Origin: JAAYRQ01 sp035647235
Lineage (GTDB): Bacteria > Bacillota > Syntrophomonadia > Syntrophomonadales > Syntrophomonadaceae
Direction: 5' to 3'
NCBI GenBank assembly: GCA_964514235.1
Contig: CAZEPV010000029.1
Coordinates: 1-21,248, forward strand
DNA: 21,248 nucleotides
The notes beneath the pieces are model-generated. The model was not told where the DNA came from. It saw nothing but the letters and a program-made list of their open reading frames with translations, and did no database searches. The position numbers were made by a program, and so were the translations under genes. This document shows positions 1 to 7,041 of the stretch, piece by piece. Numbering within the stretch: the first letter of the stretch is position 1; each line of letters starts with the position of its first letter.

Positions 1-42
1 TTTATCAAGAGCTTTTGCTACCTCACCTTCGTGCGGTGCAAA
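1..42 (-). promoter_or_regulatory. Possible 5' leader of a leftward gene outside the window
   Basis: Reading leftward, the RNA expected from the promoter at 47-75 would begin near 42 and contain AGGTGAGG at about 28-21, followed by a GAG...CTC complementarity. AGGTGAGG resembles the first conserved block of M-box (ykoK) magnesium riboswitches. The rest of any such element lies outside the window, so this is only a suggestion. The segment could equally hold an ordinary ribosome binding site, or the N-terminal codons of a short open frame. Confidence 0.2.
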
Positions 43-46
43 AATT

Positions 47-75
47 ATAATATCATCGCTCAAGGTAAAAGTCAA
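47..75 (-). promoter_or_regulatory. Sigma-A-type promoter reading leftward
   Basis: On the minus strand TTGACT (75-70) is followed after 17 nt by TATTAT (52-47), a near-consensus vegetative promoter. An overlapping TATAAT occurs at 49-44. It faces away from the ZIP transporter gene, so 1-213 is a divergent control region serving a gene to the left of the window. Confidence 0.55.
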
Positions 76-213
76 CACTTAATTTCATTTGTTTTTATAT
101 TAATTCCTATATTAATTTTATGGCTTTTAAGGACCACATATCATATAATGAAGCAAATATTTTTAATGTTAATCATAAATTACAATTAATATTATGTTGG
201 GGGATAAAGTGGT

Positions 214-1020
214 TTGTCAGGTAATGTTGAGCTAGCATTTCTTTTAACTTTACTAGCTGGTCTATCAACAGGTTTCGGGAGTGCTATAGCCTTTTTTGCT
301 AAAAAAACAAATACAAGGTTCTTGTCTGCTAGTTTGGGTTTTTCTGCAGGTGTTATGATTTATGTTTCGATGATTGAAATTTTTTCTGAAGCACAAAGCT
401 TACTATCTTTTTGTTATGGTGAAAAAACTGGCACACTTATTACTATAGTTAGTTTTTTTGGGGGAATGCTTTTAATCGGAATAATTGATTTTCTAGTTCC
501 AAGTGATACTAACCCACATGAATGCCATGAGACAAGCCCCGACTATCCTGACTGTCTCAATAACAACCCCCATCTTATGCGGACTGGCATTTTTATGGCT
601 CTGGCTATTACAATTCATAATTTCCCCGAGGGTATAGCTACTTTTGTTGCAGCATTACAATCCCCATCTTTAGCCATCCCTATTGTTGTTGCCATAGCTA
701 TTCACAACATACCTGAAGGTATAGCTGTTTCAACCCCTATTTATTATGCAACTGGAAGCCGCCAAAAGGCCTTCTTTTATTCCTTTGCCTCTGGGCTAGC
801 AGAACCCTTAGGTGCCCTTGTCGGTTATTTAATCCTTATGCCCTTTATGAACGATACCATCTTCGGCATTATATTCGCGGGAATCGCTGGAATCATGGTA
901 TTTATTTCTCTCGATGAATTGCTCCCTGCTGCTAGGGCATATGGAGAACACCACCTGGCTATATACGGCATGATGGTAGGTATGCTGGTTATGGCATTCA
1001 GCTTATGGTTATTCATATAG
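214..1020 (+). CDS. ZIP-family divalent metal (zinc) transporter, ZupT-like
   Basis: This is a 268-residue polytopic membrane protein of the ZIP family, which imports Zn2+ and related divalent metals into the cytoplasm. The family signature sits in two consecutive membrane helices: HNFPEG around residues 135-140 and HNIPEG around 164-169, whose His/Asn/Glu residues line the metal path. A loop before the first motif (about residues 100-122) holds three His and two Cys (PHECHE...DYPDC), a likely cytoplasmic metal-sensing loop as in other ZIPs. The length and eight predicted helices match bacterial ZupT/GufA-type proteins. The start is TTG at 214, about 10 nt after a GGGGGA tract. The gene appears monocistronic. 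The exact metal cannot be read from sequence. Confidence 0.9.
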   Translation: MSGNVELAFLLTLLAGLSTGFGSAIAFFAKKTNTRFLSASLGFSAGVMIYVSMIEIFSEAQSLLSFCYGEKTGTLITIVSFFGGMLLIGIIDFLVPSDTNPHECHETSPDYPDCLNNNPHLMRTGIFMALAITIHNFPEGIATFVAALQSPSLAIPIVVAIAIHNIPEGIAVSTPIYYATGSRQKAFFYSFASGLAEPLGALVGYLILMPFMNDTIFGIIFAGIAGIMVFISLDELLPAARAYGEHHLAIYGMMVGMLVMAFSLWLFI

Positions 1021-1043
1021 ACCCTTTCTTTTCTATTTAATAA

Positions 1044-1072
1044 TTGTAATCCTTTCAATACCTTGCTATAAT
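1044..1072 (+). promoter_or_regulatory. Promoter of typA
   Basis: TTGTAA (1044-1049), a 17-nt spacer and TATAAT (1067-1072), with an extended -10 TG one base upstream of the hexamer. It lies 45 bp before the typA start and just after the ZIP gene stop, so typA probably has its own vegetative promoter. Confidence 0.7.
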
Positions 1073-1117
1073 TTCAATGTTATAGGTTTACGACACTTTC
1101 AGAAAGAAGGAAATAAA

Positions 1118-2941
1118 ATGGCTTCCCTAAAAATTAAAAATATAGCTATAATTGCCCATGTCGATCATGGGAAAACGACTCTAGTCGATAAAATATTAAA
1201 ACAATGTGGTAATTTCAGAGACAACCAAGTCATACCAGATAGGGTCTTAGATAGCAGTGATTTAGAAAGAGAACGTGGTATTACTATTTTATCTAAAAAC
1301 ACAAGTGTCATTTATAACGATACTAAAATTAATATAGTAGACACCCCTGGTCACGCTGATTTTGGTGGTGAAGTGGAAAGAATCGTCAAGATGGTTGATG
1401 GGGTATTATTACTTGTAGATGCCTTCGAAGGGCCAATGCCCCAGACCCGTTTTGTATTGCAAAAAGCTTTAGATGCTGGACTCAAACCTTTAGTTGTGGT
1501 TAATAAAATCGATAGGCCTGATGCAAGGGCTACTGAGGTAATAGATGAGATTTTGGATTTATTTATTGAATTAGATGCAGATGATAGCCAACTGGATTTT
1601 CCAATTGTCTATGCGTCCGCCAAGGAAGGCTATGCCAAAGCTGAGCCTGATGCTATCTCCAATAATATGGAACCTCTATTAGAGGCGATTTTGACTTATA
1701 TTCCCTCGCCAACTGGTAGCGCTAATAATGACATCCAAGTAATAATTTCGTCATTAGATTACGATAATTATGTAGGTCGGATTGGTATTGGTAGGATATA
1801 TGAAGGATCTATAAACAAAGGACAGGAAGTAGTCTTATGTAATTCAAACGGTAAAGAAACCAAGGTAAAAGTAAGCAACCTATATGTTTTTACTGGTTTA
1901 AGAAAAGTTGAAGTTGATACTGCATATTGTGGAGATATTATTGCTATTTCGGGTATCGACGATATTTATATTGGTGATACTATTTGTTCACCTGATAATA
2001 TTAAGCCAGTCCCTTTTGTAAATATTGACGAGCCTACTATTTCTATGAATTTTATTGTAAATGATAGTCCTATGGCTGGACTAGAAGGCACTTATGTAAC
2101 CAGCCGACACTTGAAGGATAGACTTACCAGAGAATTATTAACAGATGTATCTTTGAAAATTGAGGAGCTCAGTCCTGATTCTTTCAAAGTCTCGGGGCGG
2201 GGTGAATTACACTTGTCAATATTAATTGAAACTATGCGCCGTGAAGGTTACGAATTTGCAGTGACTAGACCTGAAGTTATTTTTAAAAATGAAAACGATA
2301 CCCTGCTTGAACCTTTGGAAAACCTTTTCATTGAGGTACCCGATGAGTATCTTGGTACAGTTATTGAAAATTGTGGTAAACGCAGGGGTGAATTAATCAA
2401 CATGTTTAATTTATCCACCAATATCACTAAATTAGAATTCCTCATCCCTGCTCGGGGTTTAATAGGTTATAGGGCTGAATTCCTAACCGAGACAAGGGGC
2501 AACGGCATTATGAACCACACATTCGCTGGCTATAAGAAATATAAGGGGGATCTTAACACCAGAACAAGAGGTTCAATAGTGGCCCATGAAACTGGTACAG
2601 CAATAGCCTATGGCTTGCATGGGGCCCAGGAAAGAGGTGCCTTGTTTATTTCCCCTGGCACAGAGGTTTATGCAGGTATGATCGTCGGGGAAAATGCTAA
2701 ATCTAGTGACATTACTGTCAATGTATGTAGGAAAAAGCAACTTACTAATACTAGAGCCTCGGGTTCTGATGATGCCTTGCGTTTAGTTCCCCCCATTACT
2801 ATGTCTTTAGAAAATTGCTTAGAATTTATCACTGACGATGAACTCTTAGAGGTAACTCCTAAATCCTTACGGCTCAGAAAAGCAATTTTAGATAAAAATA
2901 CCCGAGAGAAAGCGGAAAAAAACAAACACAGAGCTTCGTGA
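1118..2941 (+). CDS. typA: Ribosome-associated translational GTPase TypA/BipA
   Basis: This is a 607-residue translational GTPase of the TypA/BipA family, which binds the 70S ribosome and acts in stress adaptation and in late ribosome assembly at low temperature. The G domain is intact: P-loop AHVDHGKTTL near residues 13-22, switch I RERGITI, G3 DTPGHADF and G4 NKID. EF-Tu-like domain II, two EF-G-like alpha/beta domains and the BipA-specific C-terminal domain follow (ARGLIGYR and ENAKSSD regions). The length is typical. The start ATG has a GAAGGA ribosome binding site and follows the promoter at 1044-1072. The stop is TGA, so UGA works as a normal terminator codon in this genome, which matters for interpreting cadA. 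Confidence 0.97.
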   Translation: MASLKIKNIAIIAHVDHGKTTLVDKILKQCGNFRDNQVIPDRVLDSSDLERERGITILSKNTSVIYNDTKINIVDTPGHADFGGEVERIVKMVDGVLLLVDAFEGPMPQTRFVLQKALDAGLKPLVVVNKIDRPDARATEVIDEILDLFIELDADDSQLDFPIVYASAKEGYAKAEPDAISNNMEPLLEAILTYIPSPTGSANNDIQVIISSLDYDNYVGRIGIGRIYEGSINKGQEVVLCNSNGKETKVKVSNLYVFTGLRKVEVDTAYCGDIIAISGIDDIYIGDTICSPDNIKPVPFVNIDEPTISMNFIVNDSPMAGLEGTYVTSRHLKDRLTRELLTDVSLKIEELSPDSFKVSGRGELHLSILIETMRREGYEFAVTRPEVIFKNENDTLLEPLENLFIEVPDEYLGTVIENCGKRRGELINMFNLSTNITKLEFLIPARGLIGYRAEFLTETRGNGIMNHTFAGYKKYKGDLNTRTRGSIVAHETGTAIAYGLHGAQERGALFISPGTEVYAGMIVGENAKSSDITVNVCRKKQLTNTRASGSDDALRLVPPITMSLENCLEFITDDELLEVTPKSLRLRKAILDKNTREKAEKNKHRAS

Positions 2942-2957
2942 AATTAGCCCAAAAAAC

Positions 2958-2995
2958 CCTCAACAGGAAGGGCCATAAAGCCCTTCCTGTTGAGG
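2958..2995. terminator. 16-bp perfect hairpin after typA (terminator-like)
   Basis: Two perfectly complementary 16-nt arms (2958-2973 and 2980-2995) enclose a 6-nt loop CATAAA, 17 nt after the typA stop. A run of six A precedes the hairpin at 2951-2956, so the T tract needed for intrinsic termination exists only on the minus strand. On the plus strand the hairpin is followed by ATTGAGGGTT, a second near-copy of the outer arm, and then the REP-like repeat. It probably ends typA transcription, possibly with its original T tract interrupted. Confidence 0.6.
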
Positions 2996-3005
2996 ATTGA
3001 GGGTT

Positions 3006-3048
3006 GTCAAACGCAGAACCGTCCCCCTGTTTGCGTCCCCCTGTTTGT
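3006..3048. repeat. REP-like palindromic element with a tandem 14-bp duplication
   Basis: CGTCCCCCTGTTTG occurs twice in immediate tandem (3020-3033 and 3034-3047). It is preceded by CAAACGCAG (3008-3016), which pairs with CTGTTTG through a 2-nt bulge. C-rich hairpins of this kind, containing an ACCGTCCCCC core, are familiar to me as dispersed intergenic repeats in Clostridia. They resemble the REP elements mobilised by REP-associated tyrosine transposases. That identification is from memory, not a search. No transposase gene is present in the window. Confidence 0.55.
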
Positions 3049-3151
3049 TTAGTTGCAGACCTTTCGCCATCAAATAAATATTAATGGGATAAAGTAGACC
3101 AAATTAGTAAAACCTTTTCAAAAAATAGCCTCATAATAATGTCGCATAAAC

Positions 3152-3180
3152 TTGTTTTATGAAAATTAAATTAGTATATT
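3152..3180 (+). promoter_or_regulatory. Promoter of the MATE gene
   Basis: TTGTTT (3152-3157), a 17-nt spacer and TATATT (3175-3180). A small inverted repeat CATAAA/TTTATG (around 3145-3161) overlaps the -35 and could be an operator. Transcription would begin near 3187, which favours the ATG at 3214 over the GTG/ATG codons at 3196-3204. Confidence 0.5.
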
Positions 3181-3213
3181 ATTAAGGGTGACTTTGTGAT
3201 GATGGGGGATTTT

Positions 3214-4605
3214 ATGCGTCTTCGAGGTAACTTAGGTCAAGATAAAATAACTGGTTTGCTATTAACTTTATCCTTGCCTGCTATGATAGGTATGACTGTC
3301 CAGGCCCTATATAATGTAGTAGATATTTTTTGGGTAGGTAAAATTGGGGCTGGGGAAGGTATAGCTGCCTTAACCATAGTTTTTCCCATTTTTATAATTC
3401 TAATTGCCATTGCTAGTGGAACTGGCATCGGTCTAACTTCATTAATTTCCCGCCGCCTAGGGGAAAATAAATTAGATGAAGCCAATAACGTGGCAGAACA
3501 TGGTCTACTATTAATAGTATTGTATGGTTTATTAGTCCCACTTGTTTTTTTGCCTAATATAGATGCGCTTTTGTATGTATTCGGGGCTATCCCTGAAGTT
3601 TTCCAGCTTAGCAAGGATTATATTGTCATTGTTTTAATAGGTAGTATTTTTCTTTATTTTGCTGTAATGACAGGTTCTATCATCCAGGCAGAGGGTAATT
3701 CGGGTGTACCCATGAAATCAATGATTGTGGGAGCCGTTACCAATATGGTTTTAGACCCCTTTCTTATTTTTGGTATTGGCCCTTTCCCTGAACTAGGTAT
3801 CAAGGGTGCTGCCATTGCGACTGTTTTTGCGGAATTTTTGAGTTGTTATATTAATTTTAGATACCTATTTTTAAGTAATAAAAGTGATTTGGTTATTTCC
3901 GTGAAGAATTTCGCTTTCAGGCTGCCTATAATTGCTGAAATATACCGAGTAGGCTTCCCTTCAATGGTTATGCAGTTTATTAACGGTGGAATTATGGTAG
4001 TACTGAATAAGATTTTAGGTGGTTATGGTTACCGAGCTATAGGGGCTATGGGTGTATACTTTAATGTTCAATCCCTTATTTTTATGCCTATTATGGGTCT
4101 AACTCAAGGTCTTATACCGATTGTAGGCTTTGCTTATGGGGCTAAAAGGTTAGACCGCATGAAGGAAACTATTAAAAAAGCGGCAATTGTAGCTTTTTCG
4201 GTAATGTTTTTAGGGTTTTTATCTTTCCAACTGATTCCTGCCCAGGTTATCATGATTTTTAATAAGGATCCTGACCTGGTCGAAATAGGGGTTATATGTA
4301 TGCGCAATATTTCCATTTTACTGCCCTTCGTGGGGCCATCCATTATAATGTCAAATACTTTCCAAGCAGTTGGTAAAGGCTTTACTGCCATGTGGTTATC
4401 CCTTTTAAGGCAAGTAATTCTGCTTTTACCGGCTCTCTTTATTTTACCCAAGTTTTTAGGTTTACGCGGGGTATTCTTGTCTTTCCCCTTATCCGATTTT
4501 ATTTCGGTTGTTCTCACCTTTATAATTCTGTTGAATTATTTGAGAAGCTTAGAAATTAAGGGCTTTCCCCATGATGATTCTAGCTTGAAAGCCGAGGAGG
4601 TTTAG
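3214..4605 (+). CDS. MATE-family multidrug/cation antiporter
   Basis: This is a membrane exporter of the MATE superfamily (DinF/NorM-like fold), about 463 residues with twelve predicted helices. MATE pumps expel cationic drugs or metabolites using a Na+ or H+ gradient. The N-terminal region (RGNLGQDKI, then LTLSLPAMIGM and YNVVDIFWVG) and the internal duplication are typical, for example MTGSIIQAEGN in the first half and MSNTFQAVGKG in the second. The chosen start ATG 3214 has GGGGGA five bases upstream and leaves a sensible leader after the promoter at 3152-3180. Earlier in-frame codons (GTG 3196, ATG 3199/3202) would leave almost no leader. The 3' end carries the ribosome binding site of the next gene, so the two are probably co-transcribed. 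The substrate is unknown. Confidence 0.9.
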   Translation: MRLRGNLGQDKITGLLLTLSLPAMIGMTVQALYNVVDIFWVGKIGAGEGIAALTIVFPIFIILIAIASGTGIGLTSLISRRLGENKLDEANNVAEHGLLLIVLYGLLVPLVFLPNIDALLYVFGAIPEVFQLSKDYIVIVLIGSIFLYFAVMTGSIIQAEGNSGVPMKSMIVGAVTNMVLDPFLIFGIGPFPELGIKGAAIATVFAEFLSCYINFRYLFLSNKSDLVISVKNFAFRLPIIAEIYRVGFPSMVMQFINGGIMVVLNKILGGYGYRAIGAMGVYFNVQSLIFMPIMGLTQGLIPIVGFAYGAKRLDRMKETIKKAAIVAFSVMFLGFLSFQLIPAQVIMIFNKDPDLVEIGVICMRNISILLPFVGPSIIMSNTFQAVGKGFTAMWLSLLRQVILLLPALFILPKFLGLRGVFLSFPLSDFISVVLTFIILLNYLRSLEIKGFPHDDSSLKAEEV

Positions 4606-4608
4606 TTT

Positions 4609-5760
4609 ATTAAAATAGATATTATTATTACTTGTGCTTTTGGCTTGGAAGCTATAGTAGCTTATGAGCTAAAAGAATTAGGCTATAAAGATTTACAAAC
4701 TAGCAATGGACAAATAGAGTTTACAGCGGGATATGAAGCTATTCCCCGCTGTAATTTATGGTTACGCTCTGCTGAACGTGTATTAATAAAGCTAGGACAA
4801 TTCAAGGCTTTGACTTTTGATGAACTTTTCGAGAGAAGCAAAGCTTTGCCTTGGGCTGATATCCTACCTGTAGATGCGAATTTTCCCGTAGCCGGCAAAT
4901 CTATAAAATCTAAACTTTTTAGTGTTTCTGATTGCCAGGCCATTACAAAAAAAGCTATTGTGGAAAAAATGAAGGAAAAATATAAATTAAACTGGTTTGC
5001 CGAAACTGGGGTTAGATATCCCATTGAAGTCGCCTTATTAGATGATATAGCTACAATTACTATTGATACTAGTGGAAGGGGTTTACATAAGCGCGGATAC
5101 CGCCAATTAAGTGCCGAAGCTCCCCTAAAGGAAACCCTGGCTGCCGCCCTGATAAATATTAGCCGTTGGCGACCTGATCGGGCTTTTATTGATCCTTTGT
5201 GTGGTTCTGGTACTATTCCTATCGAGGCAGCCCTAATAGGGCGTAATATAGCCCCTGGTTTAATGCGTGAATTTGCAGGAGAAAAGTGGCCTAATTTTAC
5301 TAAAAATATCTGGAAAAATGCCCGTGAAGAAGCCTACGATTTAATAGATAAGGTGCAGGAACTTGGCATTTTCGGCTATGATATAGACCCTGAAGCTATT
5401 TCACTGGCTAGATATCATGCTAAGCTGGCTGGGGTCGATAAGCTTATTTCCTTCCAAGTCCAAGATATTAGCAAACTTAATTCCCGCTATAAGTATGGAT
5501 ATTTAATTTGCAATCCCCCTTACGGAGAGCGCTTATTAGACCAAGAAGAGGTAGAAAAACTATATGCAGAAATGGCCCATGCTTTTAGTCGTTTAGATAC
5601 TTGGTCTTTTTATATTATAACTTCCCATCCCCAATTTACCAGATTTTTCGGACGCAGGAGTGATAGAAGGAGAAAGCTTTTTAATGGTAGGATTGAATGT
5701 ACTTACCATCAGTTTTACGGCCCTAAACCCGACCAATTACAAGGCCCATTTGCCAAGTAG
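4609..5760 (+). CDS. rlmL: THUMP-domain 23S rRNA (guanine-N2)-methyltransferase, RlmL/YpsC-like, AUU start
   Basis: This 383-residue protein is of the RlmL N-terminal/YpsC type, which makes m2G in 23S rRNA. An N-terminal ferredoxin-like plus THUMP RNA-binding region (about 1-155) precedes a Rossmann methyltransferase domain with the SAM motif DPLCGSGTIPIEAAL and the catalytic motif NPPYGER. No ATG, GTG or TTG lies near the ribosome binding site. AGGAGG (4595-4600) inside the end of the MATE gene is followed, 8 nt on, by ATT 4609, giving xKIDIIITCAFGLEAIVAYEL, the expected family N-terminus. The first conventional start, TTG 4645, would delete these 12 conserved residues and has no ribosome binding site. 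I therefore call an AUU start. It is translationally coupled to the MATE gene (4-nt gap). Confidence 0.88.
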   Translation: MKIDIIITCAFGLEAIVAYELKELGYKDLQTSNGQIEFTAGYEAIPRCNLWLRSAERVLIKLGQFKALTFDELFERSKALPWADILPVDANFPVAGKSIKSKLFSVSDCQAITKKAIVEKMKEKYKLNWFAETGVRYPIEVALLDDIATITIDTSGRGLHKRGYRQLSAEAPLKETLAAALINISRWRPDRAFIDPLCGSGTIPIEAALIGRNIAPGLMREFAGEKWPNFTKNIWKNAREEAYDLIDKVQELGIFGYDIDPEAISLARYHAKLAGVDKLISFQVQDISKLNSRYKYGYLICNPPYGERLLDQEEVEKLYAEMAHAFSRLDTWSFYIITSHPQFTRFFGRRSDRRRKLFNGRIECTYHQFYGPKPDQLQGPFAK

Positions 5761-5822
5761 AATGACTTTTCAGGTCTTAATTCACCTTTTAGTATTTCCT
5801 CCATCCTTTGGGCTAGGATCAT
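5715..5822 (-). CDS. Possible 35-residue small protein, antisense to the rlmL 3' end
   Basis: On the minus strand an ATG at 5822 follows GGAGGG (5834-5829) with ideal spacing of 6 nt. It opens a 35-codon frame whose product begins MILAQRMEEILKGELRPEK and ends within the antisense of the last codons of the methyltransferase. The first half is charged and helix-like. I recognise no family. It could be a real small protein, the remnant of a longer gene, or chance. The strong initiation signal is the only positive evidence. Confidence 0.3.
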   Translation of the reverse strand: MILAQRMEEILKGELRPEKSFYLANGPCNWSGLGP

Positions 5823-5972
5823 CTTTATCCCTCCTAGTATTTTTTTAATCCCATATATTAATATTGCTGAAAAAGTAAATATTTAATCAATAATAGCATC
5901 TGCTCTTAATCTCCGCATATTTTTTTTGATATTGGCATATCCTAATTGTTAGGTAAGTACGGAGGTTATCTT

Positions 5973-7019
5973 ATGATTGCAATTATTTTAGCTGGTGGAA
6001 GAGGACTCAGACTATGGCCAGAAAGCCGCAGGAAACAACCCAAACAACTATGTAAGTTTGTCGAAAATCGCTCCATGTTGGATCATACTATAGATCGGCT
6101 TAATGCTTCGGGTACTAGTCGGATTGCTATAATTACTAGTGATGATTTAGTCCCCTCCATCCAAAAGTTAGTTCATAAACGCTCTGATGCCCATAATATT
6201 GATATTCTAAGTGAACCAGAGGGGAAAAATACTGCCCCTGCGGTCGGTTTGGCCCTTTCTTTGTATCATGAAAAATATCCCCAGGAAACTATAGGAATTT
6301 TTCCTGCTGACCACCATGTTTTAAATGTCGAGGCTTTTAAGGATAGTATTAAACGGGCTTGTTTGGCTGCTGGTGAGGGACATTTGGCTACTATAGGTAT
6401 CAGGCCTAATCGCCCCGAAACAGGCTACGGTTATATTGAAAAAACCCGTTATGAAGTTGGGGAAATACCCGATGTTTATCATGTAAGTTCATTTTACGAA
6501 AAACCGGATTTAGACACTGCCACTGATTACCTTTCTTCTGGTAATCATATGTGGAATTCGGGTATTTATATTGGCAAAACTGCTACCCTAATGGAGGAAT
6601 TTAAGAATTATTTGCCTGATATCTATGAAAAACTCTTGCTTGGGCATGAGGAATACCTTAATTCTTACCATGACTTACCCAACATTAGCTTAGATTATGG
6701 AATTGCAGAAAAATCCCAACGGATTGCAGTGGTTTCCTCTGATTTTGGTTGGTGTGATTTAGGTTCTTGGAATGCCTTAACCGAATTACATCCTTTAGAT
6801 GATTTTAATAATATTTGCAATGGCATGGATATAGTACCGATTGAAAGTAATAATTGTGTAATTAGACAAGCAGATAAAAGCATAGTCACATTTGGCTTAG
6901 AAAATCTTTTAATAGTCGAAACAGATGATGTAATTTTCGTTGCTGATCGGGACCGCTGCCAAGATTTCCGACATATCGTTGATATTTTACAAAAACAAGA
7001 TCGCGAGGATTTAATATAG
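5973..7019 (+). CDS. manC: Mannose-1-phosphate guanylyltransferase (GDP-mannose synthesis)
   Basis: This cytoplasmic nucleotidyltransferase of about 348 residues makes GDP-mannose from mannose-1-phosphate and GTP. The signature loop LAGGRGLRLWPESR followed by PKQL is at residues 5-24, with Leu where most relatives have Thr (GGxGTRL). FPADHHV, the Lys/Glu motif FYEKPD, MWNSGIY and FGWCDLGSW are all present, as in the guanylyltransferase domain of ManC/CpsB. The short C-terminus shows there is no fused isomerase (type II PMI) domain. The start is ATG 5973, with GGAGG 7 nt upstream; an earlier in-frame codon at 5946 is not preceded by a ribosome binding site. The phosphomannomutase that supplies its substrate begins 22 nt downstream, so the two form an operon. 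Confidence 0.92.
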   Translation: MIAIILAGGRGLRLWPESRRKQPKQLCKFVENRSMLDHTIDRLNASGTSRIAIITSDDLVPSIQKLVHKRSDAHNIDILSEPEGKNTAPAVGLALSLYHEKYPQETIGIFPADHHVLNVEAFKDSIKRACLAAGEGHLATIGIRPNRPETGYGYIEKTRYEVGEIPDVYHVSSFYEKPDLDTATDYLSSGNHMWNSGIYIGKTATLMEEFKNYLPDIYEKLLLGHEEYLNSYHDLPNISLDYGIAEKSQRIAVVSSDFGWCDLGSWNALTELHPLDDFNNICNGMDIVPIESNNCVIRQADKSIVTFGLENLLIVETDDVIFVADRDRCQDFRHIVDILQKQDREDLI

Positions 7020-7041
7020 CACCATTAAGGAGGGTTTTTTT

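Noticed and set aside
3196..3213. Earlier GTG/ATG starts for the MATE gene
   Set aside because: The promoter at 3152-3180 would start RNA near 3187, leaving too little leader; ATG 3214 has its own GGGGGA. The earlier starts cannot be fully excluded.
4683..5024. Long minus-strand open frames inside plus-strand genes (for example 3237-3614, 4134-4517, 4683-5024, 7659-7988, 12981-13361)
   Set aside because: They lie entirely within well-supported genes, have no ribosome binding sites or recognisable domains, and read as antisense shadows.
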